Part shown: one piece after another, positions 51,881 through 61,181 of the stretch
Layout of the letters: each line of letters opens with the position of its first letter
Position numbering within the stretch: the first letter of the stretch is position 1
NCBI RefSeq assembly: GCF_013266735.1
Contig: NZ_JABSNU010000011.1
Location: forward strand, 62,001 to 126,000
DNA from: Pedobacter foliorum
GTDB lineage: Bacteria; Bacteroidota; Bacteroidia; Sphingobacteriales; Sphingobacteriaceae
Length of the DNA stretch: 64,000 nt
Reading direction: 5' to 3'
The notes under the pieces: generated by a model
Seen by the model: only the letters and a program-made list of their open reading frames with translations
Databases searched by the model: none
Told to the model about the DNA's origin: nothing
Made by a program: the position numbers and the translations under genes

Positions 51881-53635
51881 ATGAAAAATTTAAAGTTTAG
51901 TTTATATATATTGCTATGTACATTTATTATAGCAATTGGTTTTAGTAGTTGTTCAAAAGTTTTGGATAAAGCTGAAAACTTAAGCCAATACCCACCTGAT
52001 GGTGTTTTTAACGATCTAGCCCAGTCCAATGCTTACTTGGCTAATTTATATGGTAGTTCATTGCCTAATTCCTGGCCATTAAACGACGGTAATTCTGCAG
52101 ATGAAAGCGGTGGTATTACAGGACCTGATGCTATTACAGTAAATAGTTCCAGGATTTTTTGGCCATATGACGTCATTAGAAAGCTTAATATATTTATAAA
52201 TACAATACCTACTGGGACATTAGCCGATGCAAATAAAAGTAATTTAGTTGCGCAAGCCAAATTTTTGAGGGCATTTTTGTACTTTAAAACGTTAGTTTAC
52301 TATGGTGGCGTACCGATTATTAAGGAAGCTCAAGGTATAAATGACGAATTAAAAGTACCTAGAAATTCAACGGCTGAATGTTTTACTTTTATCGAAGGTG
52401 ACTTGAATGAGGCAGAAGCGGCCTTACCTCCAAAATATAGTGGGAATGATAGAGGACGCATAGATCAAGCTACGGTTAAAGCATTTAGAGGCAGGGTTTT
52501 GTTGTATAAAGCATCTCCTCAATTTAATTCTGCTAACCCGTATGACAATCAGTACTGGGCTGCTGCATATCAGGCTAATAGTGACGCAAAAACCTTTTTG
52601 GATGCAAACGGTTATGGTTTGTTGGATAACTATAGTAATGTTTTTACTGTAAAAGGCAATCAAGAATGTATTATGTCCGTAATCGGCCTTAATCCAGGCA
52701 AAGTGAATTTGCGTGGAGACGATGCTGTTCGTCCACTTTCAGAATCGAAAAATGCTACAGGAGGTGATCAACCAATTTGGGCCTTAGTACAAGCTTATCC
52801 AATGTTAGATGGGAAAAAAATAACCGATCCTACTTCTGCTTATACTTATAATGAGCAAAGCTTTTGGCTAAATAGGGATCCGCGTTTTGCCCAAACGATA
52901 GTTTATAATGGTGCTCCTTTCGCGCTTAGCGGTAAAGCTGGACGTCGTCAATATACCATGAAGAATGTAGCATCTTCACTTGATGCCTTTGGTTTTGCAA
53001 TTCAGGGAGAGAGTGCTTATCGTACCGGATTTTTTACAAGTAAAGGTCTAAATTTAGCTTTACCTGCGCCACCAACTACCAGTGATTATGATTGGAACGA
53101 AATTAGGTATGCGGAGGTTTTGTTTAACCTTGCTGAAAGCGCAAATGAGACCGGACACAGTAATGAATCGCAAGCTGTTTTAATAGCAATTAGAAAGCGG
53201 GCTGGTATTTTACCTGGATCAGATGGCCTTTATGGTTTAAAAGGAGGGATGAGTCGTGCGGAGATGCGTACCGCTATTTTAGATGAAAAGTATGTGGAGT
53301 TTGCTTTTGAAGGAAAACGTTATTGGGATTTGCGCCGCCACCGTCTATTTGCTACTAAATTAAATGGCATACATAAATATGGGATGATGGCAACTACAGT
53401 TAATGGCCGTACGGCAGATCAGGTAAATCCAACTGACATAAGTAATGCAGCTGCATATACATTGCTGCCGGAGAATTTTGGTTATACAGTTACAGAATTA
53501 ATAACTTCAGGACCTACTACAATGGTGGTACCTGATACTTATTATTTCTTCCCAATTCCTTTAGATTACATTAATCAAAATCCTAATCTAAAGCAGAACA
53601 TTGCTTGGGGCGGTACATTTAATCCAGAATTATAA
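51881..53635 (+). CDS. SusD/RagB-family glycan-binding lipoprotein (SusD1)
   Basis: A 584-aa surface lipoprotein. Lipobox GFSSC (Cys near 24). Helical TPR-like scaffold with SusD motifs: YPPDGVFNDLAQSNAYLANLY near the start, FLRAFLYFKTLVYYGGVPII, RGRVLLYKASPQFNS, and the C-terminal AFEGKRYWDLRRHRLF followed by YYFFPIPLDYINQNPNLKQN. It captures glycan and forms a lid on its SusC partner. Paired with SusC1 at 12 bp distance; a terminator follows. Confidence 0.94.
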   Translation: MKNLKFSLYILLCTFIIAIGFSSCSKVLDKAENLSQYPPDGVFNDLAQSNAYLANLYGSSLPNSWPLNDGNSADESGGITGPDAITVNSSRIFWPYDVIRKLNIFINTIPTGTLADANKSNLVAQAKFLRAFLYFKTLVYYGGVPIIKEAQGINDELKVPRNSTAECFTFIEGDLNEAEAALPPKYSGNDRGRIDQATVKAFRGRVLLYKASPQFNSANPYDNQYWAAAYQANSDAKTFLDANGYGLLDNYSNVFTVKGNQECIMSVIGLNPGKVNLRGDDAVRPLSESKNATGGDQPIWALVQAYPMLDGKKITDPTSAYTYNEQSFWLNRDPRFAQTIVYNGAPFALSGKAGRRQYTMKNVASSLDAFGFAIQGESAYRTGFFTSKGLNLALPAPPTTSDYDWNEIRYAEVLFNLAESANETGHSNESQAVLIAIRKRAGILPGSDGLYGLKGGMSRAEMRTAILDEKYVEFAFEGKRYWDLRRHRLFATKLNGIHKYGMMATTVNGRTADQVNPTDISNAAAYTLLPENFGYTVTELITSGPTTMVVPDTYYFFPIPLDYINQNPNLKQNIAWGGTFNPEL

Positions 53636-53664
53636 AAAGAACACATTTATTAATATTTAGTTGC

Positions 53665-53697
53665 AAACGAGGTAATTCACATTACCTCGTTTTTTTG
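53665..53697 (+). terminator. intrinsic terminator after SusD1
   Basis: A perfect 12-bp stem (53665-53676 with 53681-53692), loop tcac, within a T run. It is 30 bp after the SusD1 stop. Confidence 0.88.
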
Positions 53698-53703
53698 GTT
53701 TAA

Positions 53704-53726
53704 TAACCATTAGTTAATGGTTAACT
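53704..53726. repeat. short perfect palindrome
   Basis: taaccatta (53704-53712), gt, taatggtta (53715-53723), overlapped by agttaa/ttaact. Possibly an operator for the sigma gene. The remaining bases up to 53966 are AT-rich and show no shared PUL motif and no clear promoter. Confidence 0.4.
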
Positions 53727-53966
53727 AAAAGGCAACTTGAATGATTTTCGAATATTTGCCAAATTCGCTTAATGTTTTGATGAAAATTCTTAATAAGTAT
53801 GTTCGGGTAATCTATAATTTCGTTTAATAGCTCTCCCATGTTTATGAAATTGCAAAGGTCAAATGATTATATTTATATATGGCATTTAACTATAAATTAT
53901 TAATTTAATAAAAATCTTTTGGGACAAGTTTTTTACTAAGTAGTAGTCAGATCGAGGGTTAATTAT

Positions 53967-54536
53967 ATGAAAGCGTATCCTGATTTTACTGATTCTGAGT
54001 TGATCACATTGATTTGTGAGGGCAATGAGAATGCATTTACTGAAATTTATAACCGCTATTGGAAGCAGGTATTGTATTACGCTGTCCAAAAAACGGGTGA
54101 TATGACAGCGGCAGAAGATATTGTTCAGGATGTATTTGTATCCTTATGGAAAAGAAGAGAACAGTTAGAGATCAAGTCGGAGTTTAAGAATTACTTAATC
54201 GTCTCTATAAAATATAGAGTATTGAAGTTTTTAAACAGAGAAAGAATTAAAAGATTAGCGGAAGAGAGTAATGGTTTGACGTATGATTTGCTTGATGATT
54301 CCACTCAGCAATATCTTGATTTTGATGAGCTTCGTTCTGCTCTGGAGGACATGATTTGCAAGCTTCCGGAAAAGAGTGCTTTGATCTATCGTATGAATAA
54401 GGACGAAGGACGAAGCCATAGGGAAATCGCTTATGAGATGGGGATGTCTGAAAAGGCAGTTAATTCTAATCTGGTCAGAACAAAAAAAATACTTCGTGCA
54501 GGACTGCACACCTTCCTATTTGGTTTCCTACTCTAA
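53967..54536 (+). CDS. ECF-type RNA polymerase sigma factor
   Basis: A 189-aa sigma-70 family protein with only regions 2 and 4. Region 2 reads FTEIYNRYWKQVLYYAVQ and AAEDIVQDVFVSLWKRRE; region 4 reads LPEKSALIYRMNKDEGRSHREIAYEMGMSEKAVNSNL (HTH). It belongs to the Bacteroidota FecI-like group that is held by a FecR anti-sigma factor and released when a SusC with STN domain is loaded. The FecR gene comes 65 bp later. Three copies of a candidate promoter in this locus could be its targets. Confidence 0.93.
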   Translation: MKAYPDFTDSELITLICEGNENAFTEIYNRYWKQVLYYAVQKTGDMTAAEDIVQDVFVSLWKRREQLEIKSEFKNYLIVSIKYRVLKFLNRERIKRLAEESNGLTYDLLDDSTQQYLDFDELRSALEDMICKLPEKSALIYRMNKDEGRSHREIAYEMGMSEKAVNSNLVRTKKILRAGLHTFLFGFLL

Positions 54537-54553
54537 AATGCATATTTTTTGTA

Positions 54554-54581
54554 TCATTTGGTTGAGTTGGGGTACTTATTA
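54554..54581 (+). promoter_or_regulatory. ECF-sigma promoter candidate, copy B (FecR-SusC2-SusD2)
   Basis: TCATT (54554-54558), 10 nt, GGGGTACTTATTA (54569-54581), 20 bp before the FecR start and 17 bp after the sigma gene stop. It would give FecR-SusC2-SusD2 their own promoter, separate from the sigma gene. Confidence 0.75.
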
Positions 54582-54601
54582 ATATATATCTACGTAGAAA
54601 G

Positions 54602-55747
54602 ATGACAAAGACAAAGGATAAGATCAGGCTTCAAGAGCTTGCCCATAAGTATCTTCAGGGTAATCTTACCAAAAAAGAAAAGAATGAGGTTGACAAATGG
54701 TTTAGCCAAACTAACGAGGAACCTTTAGAAGTCTCTGATTTGTATGCAAGAGATGAAGAAGAACACAAACAGATTATTTTTAATAGGATAAAGGAAGAAA
54801 TAGGTACTAAACGCTCGCGGGTATTTGCTTTATGGAAAGGTATTGCTGCTGCGGTCTTTGTTATTTTTGCTATTGGTCTGGGGATGTGGTATTTCAAAGG
54901 AAATAACGAGCCTGTTATACAGATGGCTAAGGTTAGTGGAAATGATATTGCTCCAGGCAACAATCAGGCTACATTAACACTTGCTAATGGAAAAACAATT
55001 CTTCTCTCTTCAGTTGTTAATGAAAAGTTATTGAAAGAAGCGGGGGCTGAGGTACAGAAAAATTCAAAAGGCGAACTGGTCTATAAGCAACTAGTTCCTG
55101 CTGAATCCTCAGAGTTGGAATACCATACGCTAACTACTTCTAGAGGGGAACAATATCAGGTGATTTTACCTGACGACTCCCATGTGTGGCTAAATTCGGC
55201 TTCTTCTATTAAATTCCCCGTTAATTTTGCTTCATCAAAAGAGCGTAGAGTATTCATTACCGGAGAAGCTTATTTTGAAGTTGCAAAAGATAAAATAAAA
55301 CCTTTCAGAGTAGTGTCAGATAGTCAATTGGTCACTGTATATGGAACTCATTTTAACATTAACAGCTATAAAGATGAAGCTGGCACAAGAACTACTCTTC
55401 TTGAAGGAAGTGTGGATGTGAATGGTACTCTTTTAAAGCCAAAACAACAAGCAATAAATGAAGATGGGGGTATAAAAGTTATACCAGTTAATGTAGAAGA
55501 TGTTGTAGCTTGGAAGAACGGTTATTTTAGATTTAAGGCCGAAACACTTGAAAGCATTATGCGCAAGGTTTCTAGGTGGTATAATGTAGATGTGGAATTT
55601 CAGTCTGAATCACTTAAAAGTATTGAGTTTGGAGGAATCATGACAAAGTATATGAATGTCTCTATGGTATTGAAAAAGCTAGAACTCACGGGCGAGGCAT
55701 CATTTGAACTTAAGGGGAAAACTATAATTGTTAAGAATAGAAAATAA
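54602..55747 (+). CDS. FecR-family anti-sigma factor
   Basis: A 381-aa inner-membrane protein. The cytoplasmic N-terminus (about 1-78, with YLQGNLTKKEKNEVDKWF) binds the sigma factor. One membrane segment (about 79-98) follows, then the periplasmic FecR domain (TTSRGEQYQVILPDDSHVWLN, TGEAYFEVAKD, VTVYGTHFNINSY, LLEGSV) and a C-terminal DUF4974/STN-like domain (FRFKAETLESIMRKVSRWYNV). It transmits the signal from loaded SusC2 to the ECF sigma factor. The SusC2 start is 35 bp downstream. Confidence 0.93.
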   Translation: MTKTKDKIRLQELAHKYLQGNLTKKEKNEVDKWFSQTNEEPLEVSDLYARDEEEHKQIIFNRIKEEIGTKRSRVFALWKGIAAAVFVIFAIGLGMWYFKGNNEPVIQMAKVSGNDIAPGNNQATLTLANGKTILLSSVVNEKLLKEAGAEVQKNSKGELVYKQLVPAESSELEYHTLTTSRGEQYQVILPDDSHVWLNSASSIKFPVNFASSKERRVFITGEAYFEVAKDKIKPFRVVSDSQLVTVYGTHFNINSYKDEAGTRTTLLEGSVDVNGTLLKPKQQAINEDGGIKVIPVNVEDVVAWKNGYFRFKAETLESIMRKVSRWYNVDVEFQSESLKSIEFGGIMTKYMNVSMVLKKLELTGEASFELKGKTIIVKNRK

Positions 55748-55782
55748 AAATATCTTGGCTATATGCTTAAATTCCGTTGACG

Positions 55783-58700
55783 ATGAAATTAACCGTTGTT
55801 CTTTTGGTTGCTGGTATGTTGCTGGTTTCTGCAGCGGGATTTGCACAACGTGTTACTTATGTAAAGAAAAATGTCTCATTGTCCGAGCTCTTCGACGAAA
55901 TTAATAAACAAACAGGATATGGCATTATCTGGTCAGAGAAAAAGATAAAGAATAAGACCACTTTTGACGCAGATTTTCAAGATACTCCTCTTGAAACGGT
56001 GCTTAAAATCAGTTTAAAAAATCAACCGTTAACATATACGATTCAAGATAAGACGATTGTTATCCGGGAACCAGATCCATTATCAATTAGTCCTGTTATT
56101 TTGGCTAGGACTATAGATGTTACAGGAAGGGTTCTCGATGAGAAAGGGAAGCCCTTAGCCGGAGCAACGATTAAGGTAAAAGGCACCTCAAATGAAATCA
56201 TTACTGATACAATTGGCAGTTTTTTTTTAAAGGGGATTAACGAGCATGCAGAACTTATTGTCTCATTTTTGGGCTATAATGTGAAGCAAGTCACAGCAGT
56301 TTCTGAAAATATGGTTATTAGTATGTCCCTTAGGTTAATTGATCTTGAGGCTGTGGTGATCTCCGTTGGCTATGGAAGTTTGAAAAAGACTAGTGTTACT
56401 GGTGCCGTGTCAACAGTAAATGCAAAAGATATTCAATCAACTCCAACTTCCAATCTATCCAACTTGCTGGCAGGTCGTTTAGCAGGAGCACAAATTGTAA
56501 ATAATTCAGGATTTGTAGGGGCAAACTCGAACATATTGGTCCGTGGAGTTGGTTCAGGTACTGGGGGAACATATCCTTTGGTAGTGATTGATAATGTAGT
56601 CGCTTCCAGAACCGATTTTGATGTGTTAGATCCAAATGAGGTAGAATCAATTACTTTATTGAAAGATGCGGGAACAGCCGCAATCTATGGTTCAAGAGCC
56701 GCAAATGGTGTATTGTTAGTCAAAACAAGATCTGGAGAAACTAACCAAAAGGCTGAATTTGCATTTAAAGCTTATTTATCTACAGATCGTACAACTCAAC
56801 CTATTCCATCATATACGGCAACAGATGAATTGATATATAAAAATAATCAGTACAAGCATAAGCAAGAAATAGCGGGACAACCAATTGGTACGTTGCCTTA
56901 TGGACAAGCAGCTTTTGACTATTACAAAGACAGATCGTACGAATTGATGGATTATATATGGCAGAATCCAATCGCTCACCAATATAGTTTAACCGTTTCT
57001 GGGGGAAGTAAAGATGTCAAGTATTTTATGCTTGCAGGTTTTAACAAAGCAAATGGTTCCTTTAAAAATACCGATTATAATAGATATAATTTTAGAAGTA
57101 AAGTAGAAACAAACATTTCTAAGAATTTAAAAATAGGATTGAATCTGAGCGGTTACAAACGTGCCCTTGATCGCTTTTATTGGCCTTATGATTCTGAAGA
57201 AAGTCAAACCGTTCAAGATTTTTATAGAACCACTTTCAATTGGTCGAGACTTTTTCCATTTTATACTAAGCTAGACGGGACCCCCACTGATAGATTGGAT
57301 TCGGAAGGATTCCCCGCAATCGGGAGCGGTGGTTGGAATCCAGTAGAAACTATCTATAATACCGGCTATCGCAAAATAGTTTACAATACGCTGAATGGCA
57401 TTTTAAATGTTGATCTAAAAATTCCGTTTATTGAGGGTTTAAGTACAAGTGTTATGGCTAATTATAGTATTAACACTAAAAATAGTAAGTCTTTTATCAA
57501 ATTTAATACTTCATATCCTATTAAATTTAAAAGCGATGGGGTAAGTACCAGGGGTTATTTGCCTATAGGTCTAGATCTTGCCAATCCCAATATTCATAAT
57601 TTGAGTCAGGATTTAGAAAAAATTAGCGAAGATGTAAATTTTGTAAATTCATATCAATTAAACTGGTTTTTGAATTACAATAGATCCTTCGGAGAGAATG
57701 ATATCTCGGCTAATTTGATATACGAGCAAAGCGAGGGTAATTCAAAAGTATTAACTGGTTCAGCGGGGAGGCTCTTGTCAAGTAGTATAGATCAGATATT
57801 TAACACTTCGCAGGATGCTTCTGATAGGTATTTTAGTGGCAGTGAAGGCGCTAATGCAAGGCTGGGGTGGATTGGAAGAATACATTATGAATATGATTCA
57901 AGGTATATTGCCGAATTTTCTTTTAGAGAAGATGGATCTTACATATTTGAGCCTGGTAATCGTTTCGGTTTTTTTCCATCAGCATCAGCAGCATGGCGCA
58001 TCTCAAAAGAAAAGTTCTTTAACATAGATTTTATTAATGAACTAAAATTAAGGGGGTCTTACGGTACAACAGGTAATGACGGTACTACCGATGGTAGCAT
58101 TCCTGCTTATCAATGGCAAAATAATTACGATCCAGCGGGTTCATATATGTTTGGAGACAATTACCAACTTGGGATAACTCCCGGAACATTTCCTAACCCA
58201 GACATTACCTGGGAAAAAGCAAGTTCTTATGATTTAGGACTTGACTTTGGTTTGTTTAATGGGAAGTTAAATGGTGAATTTGATTATTTTAAACGTAGAA
58301 TATCAGATATTTTTCAAAAAAAAACACAAACATTACCAGGTACTTTTGGCGCTATTTTACCACAAGTCAACTATGCTAAAAAAGATGTGAGCGGTTTAGA
58401 ATTCAGTTTGCAATATCACAATAAGGTTGGAGAGATCTCTTATTCAATGGGTGCAAACATAGGTTATGCTAAGGATAAATGGGTGACTTTTGATGAGCCT
58501 GCGGGTATAAAGGGAACATGGCGAAGCTGGATTGGACAGCCAACTAATAGAGTGAAAGGTTATATTTCTGAAGGAATTATTAGAGATCAAAATGTTGTTG
58601 ATGAACTTAAAGCCAGAGGTTTTAAACAATTTGGCAGAGACCCTATGATTGGTGCATTGTTATTTAAAGACATCCGCGGGGCGAATTATGTTGAAGGACC

Positions 58701-59229
58701 TGATGGTAAAATTGATGTGAACGATGAAGCCTATCTCTCAACTAATCAAATCCCCCGTATCAATTATGGAATAAATTTATCGGTTGACTGGAAAGCAATT
58801 AAAGTTGATATCCTATTGCAGGGTGTGAGCACTTATGATAAAATAGTTTCTACTTTAAATACTGTTGAAGGCGGAGTATTTCAGTTTGATAGGCCATATT
58901 TTGGTCTCTGGGTAGATGCTTGGTCAACAGAAAACCCAAATGGTAAATACCCTAAAATTGTTGATTGGGGATATGAAGAATTAGGTTATGCTCCTTCATC
59001 TTTTTGGATTAGAAATGGTGCTTATCTGAGGTTGAAAAATGTTAATATTTCTTACGGTCTTCCTGAAAAATGGATCAACAAAATTGGAATTAAGCAGGCC
59101 CAAGTATTTTTTACAGGAACGAACCTACTTACATTAAGTGCCTTTAAAGAATATGATCCGGAGCAATTGGCCCTTGACTCATATCCAATTATGAAAACAT
59201 TTACAGGAGGATTAAATATTGTCTTTTAA
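55783..59229 (+). CDS. SusC/RagA-family outer membrane protein with STN signalling domain (SusC2)
   Basis: About 1148 aa from the ATG at 55783; the in-frame TTG two codons upstream is unlikely. Signal peptide to about 22; STN domain (about 25-95: VSLSELFDEINKQTGYGIIW, TPLETVLKISLKNQPLTYTI); carboxypeptidase-regulatory-like domain (about 108-185); TonB plug; and barrel ending GGLNIVF. The STN domain contacts FecR in the periplasm, so this SusC both imports and signals. It is paralogous to SusC1 along the plug and barrel (for example both have YNRYNFRS and WPYD in the same order). Confidence 0.94.
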   Translation: MKLTVVLLVAGMLLVSAAGFAQRVTYVKKNVSLSELFDEINKQTGYGIIWSEKKIKNKTTFDADFQDTPLETVLKISLKNQPLTYTIQDKTIVIREPDPLSISPVILARTIDVTGRVLDEKGKPLAGATIKVKGTSNEIITDTIGSFFLKGINEHAELIVSFLGYNVKQVTAVSENMVISMSLRLIDLEAVVISVGYGSLKKTSVTGAVSTVNAKDIQSTPTSNLSNLLAGRLAGAQIVNNSGFVGANSNILVRGVGSGTGGTYPLVVIDNVVASRTDFDVLDPNEVESITLLKDAGTAAIYGSRAANGVLLVKTRSGETNQKAEFAFKAYLSTDRTTQPIPSYTATDELIYKNNQYKHKQEIAGQPIGTLPYGQAAFDYYKDRSYELMDYIWQNPIAHQYSLTVSGGSKDVKYFMLAGFNKANGSFKNTDYNRYNFRSKVETNISKNLKIGLNLSGYKRALDRFYWPYDSEESQTVQDFYRTTFNWSRLFPFYTKLDGTPTDRLDSEGFPAIGSGGWNPVETIYNTGYRKIVYNTLNGILNVDLKIPFIEGLSTSVMANYSINTKNSKSFIKFNTSYPIKFKSDGVSTRGYLPIGLDLANPNIHNLSQDLEKISEDVNFVNSYQLNWFLNYNRSFGENDISANLIYEQSEGNSKVLTGSAGRLLSSSIDQIFNTSQDASDRYFSGSEGANARLGWIGRIHYEYDSRYIAEFSFREDGSYIFEPGNRFGFFPSASAAWRISKEKFFNIDFINELKLRGSYGTTGNDGTTDGSIPAYQWQNNYDPAGSYMFGDNYQLGITPGTFPNPDITWEKASSYDLGLDFGLFNGKLNGEFDYFKRRISDIFQKKTQTLPGTFGAILPQVNYAKKDVSGLEFSLQYHNKVGEISYSMGANIGYAKDKWVTFDEPAGIKGTWRSWIGQPTNRVKGYISEGIIRDQNVVDELKARGFKQFGRDPMIGALLFKDIRGANYVEGPDGKIDVNDEAYLSTNQIPRINYGINLSVDWKAIKVDILLQGVSTYDKIVSTLNTVEGGVFQFDRPYFGLWVDAWSTENPNGKYPKIVDWGYEELGYAPSSFWIRNGAYLRLKNVNISYGLPEKWINKIGIKQAQVFFTGTNLLTLSAFKEYDPEQLALDSYPIMKTFTGGLNIVF

Positions 59230-59239
59230 TACACTGAGC

Positions 59240-60955
59240 ATGAAAAAAATAAGCTATAAAGGGTGTTTTCTAATTTTTCTAATATCCTTGTTGGGATGTA
59301 AGAGAATTCTTGATATAGAAAATGTTTCAGCGTTTGATCCAAAAAAAGTATGGAATGATCCACAATTGGCACAGGCCTATTTAACAAATGTATATATCAA
59401 AGTATTTGTTGGATGGCCAGTTAACAATGGTAGCAATGCTGATGAATTATTTGGTAATCTTGGCGTTGATGCTGTGACTACGAATAGTGATTTATTTAAA
59501 ATCTGGCCCTATGTAACAATAAGGAATGTAAATATTTTGCTGAGTGAAATAGATAAGGGGGGCTTAACAGCCCCCGTCAAGGATCCTATTAAAGGCCAAG
59601 CGTACTTTATGAGAGCATTTTTGTACTTTAATACAATTATTTATCATGGTGGGGTGCCAATTATAGATAAGCCACAGGAGATAAATGATGATCTTATGGT
59701 TAAAAGAAATTCAACCAAAGAGTGTTTTGATTTTATAGAATCAGATCTTCAAAAAGCTGCAGCATTGTTGCCTGATAAATATACTGGAAGTAATAGAGGC
59801 AAAATAGATAAAGCTACTGTAATGGCTTACTTAGGTAGGGTTTTACTTTATAAGGCAAGTCCGCAGTTCCATCCGGCTAACCCATATGGCAATACAGATT
59901 GGGCAAAAGCCTATGAGGCAAATAAACAGGCAAAGGATCAGTTAGCAGCCCTAGGGTATGACTTAAATCCAGATTATGCAGGGATTTGGAGTAAAAATAA
60001 CAAAGGAAATAAGGAAGCTATCTTCAGTGTAATATATAAAAAGCCCAATAAAACTAACGGAAGGCAAGAAGATAATTGTAGGCCATTAAGTGAATCTAAA
60101 AATTCGACAGGTGGAGATCAGCCGATATGGGAAATGATTGAAGCATATCCAATGAAGGATGGCTTTCCGCCTGGATTTTCCCCAACTTATACTTACAATT
60201 TGCAAACTTATTGGGAAAATCGTGATCCAAGATTTTATGCTTCTGTTGTATACAATGGGGCTACATATGAATTAAGTGGTAAGGCTGGCCGCAAACAATA
60301 CACCGCTGCGGGTATCGCTCATCAGGATGATATATTTGGCCCCGGACAAAATTACCCAAGGACTGGGTTTTATCCTCTAAAAGGAATGGATCCAACTTTA
60401 TCACAAACTGAGGTAACCAATAATGAAACAGATTGGATAGAACTTCGCTATGCAGAGGTTTTATTAAATTTTGCAGAAGCAGCAAATGAAACAGGAAACA
60501 CTAATGAAGCATTAGATGTATTGGTTCGTATTCGTAAACGGGCGGGTATTGATTCTGGAGTTGATAACCGTTATGGCCTAGGAGCTAGCTTAAGTAGAGA
60601 TGATATGAGAAAGGCAATATACAGAGAGCGTAGAATTGAATTTATTTTTGAGGGTAAGCGCTTTAATGATTTGCGGAGGACAAGAAGCTTAAACGAAATA
60701 AATGGAATGAGTAAGAATGGTTTACTAGCAACCTTGAAAGAAGGCAAAAACCCAACTGATGGTGGGGTGTATCTGCTTAAACCAGAAGATTTTACTTACA
60801 AAGTGTTGCCTCTTTTGGGTAATGGTACCAATATAATGTCAACCCCAAATACCTATTATTTCTTTCCAATTGATAAAGGTGAGATTGATAAGAACCCCAA
60901 TCTGCTTCAGAATATCGGCTGGGATGGTGGAACTTTCAATCCAACATTAGAATAA
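59240..60955 (+). CDS. SusD/RagB-family glycan-binding lipoprotein (SusD2)
   Basis: About 571 aa from the ATG at 59240; upstream residues from a TTG overlapping SusC2 are not needed. Lipobox SLLGC (Cys near 18). SusD motifs: VWNDPQLAQAYLTNVY, FMRAFLYFNTIIYHGGVPII, LGRVLLYKASPQFHPANPYG, IEFIFEGKRFNDLRR and TYYFFPIDKGEIDKNPNLLQN. It is a clear paralog of SusD1. It starts 10 bp after SusC2 and forms the binding lid of that transporter. Confidence 0.94.
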   Translation: MKKISYKGCFLIFLISLLGCKRILDIENVSAFDPKKVWNDPQLAQAYLTNVYIKVFVGWPVNNGSNADELFGNLGVDAVTTNSDLFKIWPYVTIRNVNILLSEIDKGGLTAPVKDPIKGQAYFMRAFLYFNTIIYHGGVPIIDKPQEINDDLMVKRNSTKECFDFIESDLQKAAALLPDKYTGSNRGKIDKATVMAYLGRVLLYKASPQFHPANPYGNTDWAKAYEANKQAKDQLAALGYDLNPDYAGIWSKNNKGNKEAIFSVIYKKPNKTNGRQEDNCRPLSESKNSTGGDQPIWEMIEAYPMKDGFPPGFSPTYTYNLQTYWENRDPRFYASVVYNGATYELSGKAGRKQYTAAGIAHQDDIFGPGQNYPRTGFYPLKGMDPTLSQTEVTNNETDWIELRYAEVLLNFAEAANETGNTNEALDVLVRIRKRAGIDSGVDNRYGLGASLSRDDMRKAIYRERRIEFIFEGKRFNDLRRTRSLNEINGMSKNGLLATLKEGKNPTDGGVYLLKPEDFTYKVLPLLGNGTNIMSTPNTYYFFPIDKGEIDKNPNLLQNIGWDGGTFNPTLE

Positions 60956-61058
60956 TCGCTAGTCAAGGATCAAACTTTTATTTAAAGTAAATATCTCTCT
61001 ATCAGAGCTTAGAAGATAGATGGTCTTGGTGTTGATATAAATTATCAAATTTTTTGAG

Positions 61059-61086
61059 TCATTGTTATAGGATAGGGTACTTGTTA
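61059..61086 (+). promoter_or_regulatory. ECF-sigma promoter candidate, copy C (glycosidase genes)
   Basis: TCATT (61059-61063), 10 nt, AGGGTACTTGTTA (61074-61086), 95 bp before the glycosidase start. Twelve of the 13 bases of the second block equal copy A. Confidence 0.7.
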
Positions 61087-61133
61087 ACAGAGCGCATCAT
61101 TTAGGTTGTGATAATAAGCGCATTGGTTAGTTG

Positions 61134-61162
61134 CGGGCGCACGGTATAGTGCGCCTGTTTTT
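61134..61162 (+). terminator. terminator-like hairpin in the leader of the glycosidase gene
   Basis: The stem ggcgcac (61136-61142) pairs with gtgcgcc (61149-61155), extended by a G-T and a C-G pair at the base, loop ggtata, then TTTTT (61158-61162). It stands after promoter copy C and 19 bp before the start codon, so it may be an attenuator. It could also end read-through from SusD2. Confidence 0.65.
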
Positions 61163-61181
61163 AAAAATTATTTAAGAATAG

